Shown: positions 61,780 to 64,000 of the stretch, one piece after another | Numbering within the stretch: position 1 is the first letter of the stretch | Layout of the letters: each line of letters opens with the position of its first letter | NCBI GenBank assembly: GCA_026390575.1 | Contig: JAPLFR010000007.1 | Span: 238,327-302,326, forward strand | Origin: Ignavibacteriales bacterium | GTDB lineage: Bacteria > Bacteroidota > Ignavibacteria > UBA10030 | Reading direction: 5' to 3' | DNA: 64,000 nt | Notes under the pieces: generated by a model | Told to the model about the DNA's origin: nothing | The model's database searches: none | What the model saw: only the letters and a program-made list of their open reading frames with translations | Translations under genes and position numbers: made by a program

Positions 61780-63246
61780 ATGAACTTCGAAAAATATTTT
61801 TCCCCTTTTCGCAGGAACATTGTCGGGCTTCGGCAGACATTTAAGTCACCTTACGGCAGAAAACAAATTGTCTATGCAGACTGGACTGCCAGTGGAAGAC
61901 TGTATGCTCCCATCGAAGAGAAAATACAAAATACATTCGGCCCGTTTGTCGGCAACACTCATACAGAAACAAACATCACAGGAACAATGATGACACAGGC
62001 GTATCATCAAGCGCATGAAATCATCAAAAGGCATGTCAATGCAGGTCCGAAAGATGCCCTGTTGAATGTCGGATTCGGCATGACCGCCGCGTTGGTTAAG
62101 TTTCAAAGGATGTTAGGTTTGAAATATCCGGATCAGCTTGAACAGTTTGTTTCCATCCCTTCCGAGAAAAAACCGGTCGTCTTCGTGACGCACATGGAAC
62201 ATCATTCCAATCATACGTCGTGGTATGAAACCATTGCGGATGTTTGTGTCATTCCACCGACAAAAGAAGGGCTCGTCGATGTTGAACGTTTACAGGAATT
62301 ACTTCGCGAGTATAAAAATCGTCCATTAAAAATTGGCTCGTTTACCGCTTGTTCCAACGTTACCGGTATCCAAACGCCGTATCATCAGCTTGCAAAAATT
62401 ATGCACGAACACGCCGGCGTTTGTTTTATAGATTTTGCTGCATCTGCACCGTATGTAAATATCAACATGCATCCTGCCGACCCAATGGAACGGTTGGATG
62501 CGATTTTCTTCTCACCGCATAAATTTTTAGGAGGCCCTGGTTCGTCCGGCGTGATGGTATTCGATTCAGAGCTCTATCATCTAAAATCCCCCGATCAACC
62601 CGGCGGCGGTACTATTCTTTGGACAAATCCATGGGGAAAATACCGCTATAAACCTGATATCGAAGAACGCGAAGACGGCGGCACACCGGGATTCTTACAG
62701 GCAATTCGGTCCGCGCTTGCCGTAGAATTAAAGGAACACATGGTTGTGAAACATATGCTCAAACGTGAGGAAGAAATTGTTCCTGCGCTTCTCAATGAAA
62801 TGCGTACAATCCCGGATCTTAAAATTCTTGCGGACAACATCGATCATCGGCTTGGGATTATTTCTTTCTACTTTAATGATATTCACTATAATCTTGTTGT
62901 AAAAATTTTAAACGACCGATTCGGTATACAAATGCGCGGGGGGTGTCTGTGTGCCGGCACCTACGGACATTATTTACTTCATGTCGATCAACCGCATTCC
63001 AATGCCATTACGAAGCGAATTGATCATGGCGATCTTTCAACGAAACCGGGATGGGTACGATTGTCTCTTCATCCAACAACAACAAATGATGAAGTGGCTT
63101 ACATCATTGATGCATTACGATCGTTGCAAAAAAATATCGGGAAGTGGGAAAAAGATTACAAATACAATGTACACAACAATGAATTCTCGCATAAGAGATT
63201 TAAGGAGTCCAATCTGAAAACTGTTCGGCAGTGGTTCGAATTATAG
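61780..63246 (+). CDS. Class V aminotransferase-fold PLP enzyme (cysteine desulfurase-like)
   Basis: A 488-residue fold type I PLP enzyme. Motifs are IVYADWTASGRLYAPIE (the usual start of selenocysteine-lyase/cysteine desulfurase relatives), NVGFGMTAALVKFQRML, FVTHMEHHSNHTSWYET, FTACSNVTGIQTPYH, CFIDFAASAPYVNI and the PLP lysine in FFSPHKFLGGPGSSGVMVF (about residue 250). GGCLCAGTYGHYLL near the C-terminus holds a possible catalytic cysteine, as in cysteine desulfurases. The frame extends upstream to a TTG at 61693 through a hairpin; ATG 61780, where the homology begins, is chosen. It follows the Cys/Met PLP enzyme by 156 bp, hinting at a shared role in sulfur metabolism. Confidence 0.85.
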   Translation: MNFEKYFSPFRRNIVGLRQTFKSPYGRKQIVYADWTASGRLYAPIEEKIQNTFGPFVGNTHTETNITGTMMTQAYHQAHEIIKRHVNAGPKDALLNVGFGMTAALVKFQRMLGLKYPDQLEQFVSIPSEKKPVVFVTHMEHHSNHTSWYETIADVCVIPPTKEGLVDVERLQELLREYKNRPLKIGSFTACSNVTGIQTPYHQLAKIMHEHAGVCFIDFAASAPYVNINMHPADPMERLDAIFFSPHKFLGGPGSSGVMVFDSELYHLKSPDQPGGGTILWTNPWGKYRYKPDIEEREDGGTPGFLQAIRSALAVELKEHMVVKHMLKREEEIVPALLNEMRTIPDLKILADNIDHRLGIISFYFNDIHYNLVVKILNDRFGIQMRGGCLCAGTYGHYLLHVDQPHSNAITKRIDHGDLSTKPGWVRLSLHPTTTNDEVAYIIDALRSLQKNIGKWEKDYKYNVHNNEFSHKRFKESNLKTVRQWFEL

Positions 63247-63348
63247 TATCCTGATGCAATCACGAATTCTTGCACGTCCGGCAGGCGCGTTTTTAGATTC
63301 TCTACTTTAGATTCCGAAACAAGTTCGAATGACATACTCTTTATGTCA

Positions 63349-63367
63349 CCCTGAACTTGTTTCAGGG
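63349..63367. repeat. Hairpin CCCTGAA/TTCAGGG
   Basis: A 7-bp stem with CTTGT loop inside a TATGTCACCCTGAACTTG-type repeat. A partial copy of the leading part (GTCACCCCGAG) occurs near 63770. Upstream of the broken GIY-YIG gene. Confidence 0.5.
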
Positions 63368-63426
63368 TCTAAAGAATGGATGATGATCGCGACAGAATCG
63401 GGACGGCTTGACTTTGGAATGAAGAT

Positions 63427-63744
63427 ATGAAAACCGGTTATGTGTACTTTATGAGCAACTTCAAGCGGACAACATTCTATATCGGAGTCACAAGTGATCT
63501 TGCATGCAGAGTCTATCAACATCGAGTAGGAGAAGTAGAAGGATTTACTAAAAGATATCGTTTGAAATATCTTGTTTACTAAGAAGACGCTGGAACAATG
63601 AGTGATGCTATTGCTCGTGAAAAACAATTGAAGAATTGGCATCGAGAATGGAAAATCAATTTGATAAAATCAATGAACCCAGAAATGAAGGATTTAAGTA
63701 ACGAGGTTCTTGGAGAAGGAGAAACAGATGCTGAACCGACTTAG
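63427..63744 (+). pseudogene. GIY-YIG nuclease gene broken by one in-frame stop
   Basis: The frame from ATG 63427 reads KTGYVYFMSNFKRTTFYIGV then TSDLACRVYQHRVGEVEGFT and KRYRLKYLVY, i.e. a UvrC-like GIY-YIG endonuclease domain (YVY...YIGV). It stops at TAA 63580-63582. The same frame continues immediately with EDAGTMSDAIAREKQLKNWH and REWKINLIKSMNPEMKDLS, the expected second half of this small-protein family (~95 residues), to a stop at 63744. A single base change in a Tyr codon would explain the break. The gene is otherwise complete, so the mutation is recent, or a sequencing error. Confidence 0.75.
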
Positions 63745-63867
63745 ACGGGACAGAATATCAAATCCATTGTCACCCCGAGAACCTGCCCTGGAAGAGAAAA
63801 AACCTCATGATAGAAGTACCAGAACTTGTAGGGTAACCACTCATTGAATTATACCCGTCATTTACTA

Positions 63868-64000
63868 TTAGGACATTTGTCCGGTTACTTTATTTTGATG
63901 TTTTTTATCTTTTTTCATTTTAACGGACGGTGTTTTCTCCGGGACATAAACCTTTAACTCCGGATGAAAGTCTTTCACGAGACGTAAGTATTGACGATTG
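63868..64000 (-). CDS. 3' end of an unidentified minus-strand gene
   Basis: Open from the window edge (first full codon at 63999) to a TAA at 63868, encoding 43 residues that begin NRQYLRLVKDFHPELKVYVP and end with a very basic tail (VKMKKDKKHQNKVTGQMS). The composition looks coding. The family cannot be named from this piece. The gene starts beyond the window. Confidence 0.5.
   Translation of the reverse strand, partial: NRQYLRLVKDFHPELKVYVPEKTPSVKMKKDKKHQNKVTGQMS

Noticed and set aside
1..64000. CRISPR arrays, rRNA or tRNA genes
   Set aside because: No regularly spaced repeats and no rRNA or tRNA signature were seen while reading both strands; a covariance-model scan would be needed to exclude a tRNA fully.

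Overview
The window reads as a chromosomal fragment of a free-living bacterium of the FCB group, most likely an Ignavibacteria-like or other Bacteroidota relative. Three things point there. Two secreted proteins carry type IX secretion (T9SS) type-A C-terminal sorting domains with the 'YPNPFNP' hallmark. A TonB-dependent receptor with a carboxypeptidase-like N-terminal domain is followed by a DUF4249 lipoprotein. Ribosome binding sites are generally weak, coding is AT-leaning, and small palindromic repeats are abundant. No rRNA, tRNA, CRISPR array, prophage or plasmid backbone was seen. The organism assignment is inference from gene content only.

Layout. 1-3.9 kb: the end of a sensor kinase, a membrane-embedded spermidine-synthase-like protein and ilvE. 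4-7.3 kb: an AmmeMemoRadiSam locus (radical SAM enzyme plus an exported Memo/AMMECR1 fusion) split by a single-domain Y1 transposase next to a perfect 30-bp palindrome. 7.5-10.6 kb: a lipoprotein, a D-threonine aldolase-type enzyme and a short-chain dehydrogenase. 10.7-14.1 kb: a NarL-type response regulator and kinase behind two tandem paralogous multi-TM proteins, plus a small secreted protein. 15-21.2 kb: a helical small protein, a papain-like protease and a two-gene sugar-nucleotide operon whose second product fuses a GHMP sugar kinase to a UDP-sugar pyrophosphorylase. 21.3-24.6 kb: an accessory stretch that looks like two integron gene cassettes with attC-like sites and no integrase, then an EamA transporter, a small secreted protein and a GNAT acetyltransferase. 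24.7-28.6 kb: DUF4249, TonB receptor and a lipoprotein.

28.8-41.8 kb is a DNA-processing and defence block on the minus strand: AddB and AddA overlapping by ATGA, then (upstream of them) a type III restriction-modification locus transcribed res, DUF3800, mod. 42-46.4 kb: an exported M3 peptidase facing an ECF sigma factor, anti-sigma and TonB-like operon. 46.5-51.5 kb: a membrane protein, DUF4175 and DUF4159. 51.7-55.5 kb: DUF1015 and serA divergent from serC, so the first two steps of phosphoserine synthesis share one intergenic region. 55.6-60 kb: two T9SS-sorted secreted proteins, one an M6-like protease with a parallel beta-helix. 60.3-63.2 kb: two PLP enzymes of sulfur amino-acid type. 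63.4 kb on: a GIY-YIG nuclease gene broken by one nonsense codon and the 3' end of an unidentified minus-strand gene.

The most unusual features are palindromic repeats inserted in frame inside conserved genes (two in mod, one in addA), the attC-like cassette pair, the sugar kinase/pyrophosphorylase fusion, the apparently exported AmmeMemoRadiSam components, and a 17-bp motif found at three intergenic positions. Several intergenic regions also hold remnants: a duplicated TonB-receptor leader, a T9SS sorting-domain scrap and a frameshifted small gene upstream of serC.
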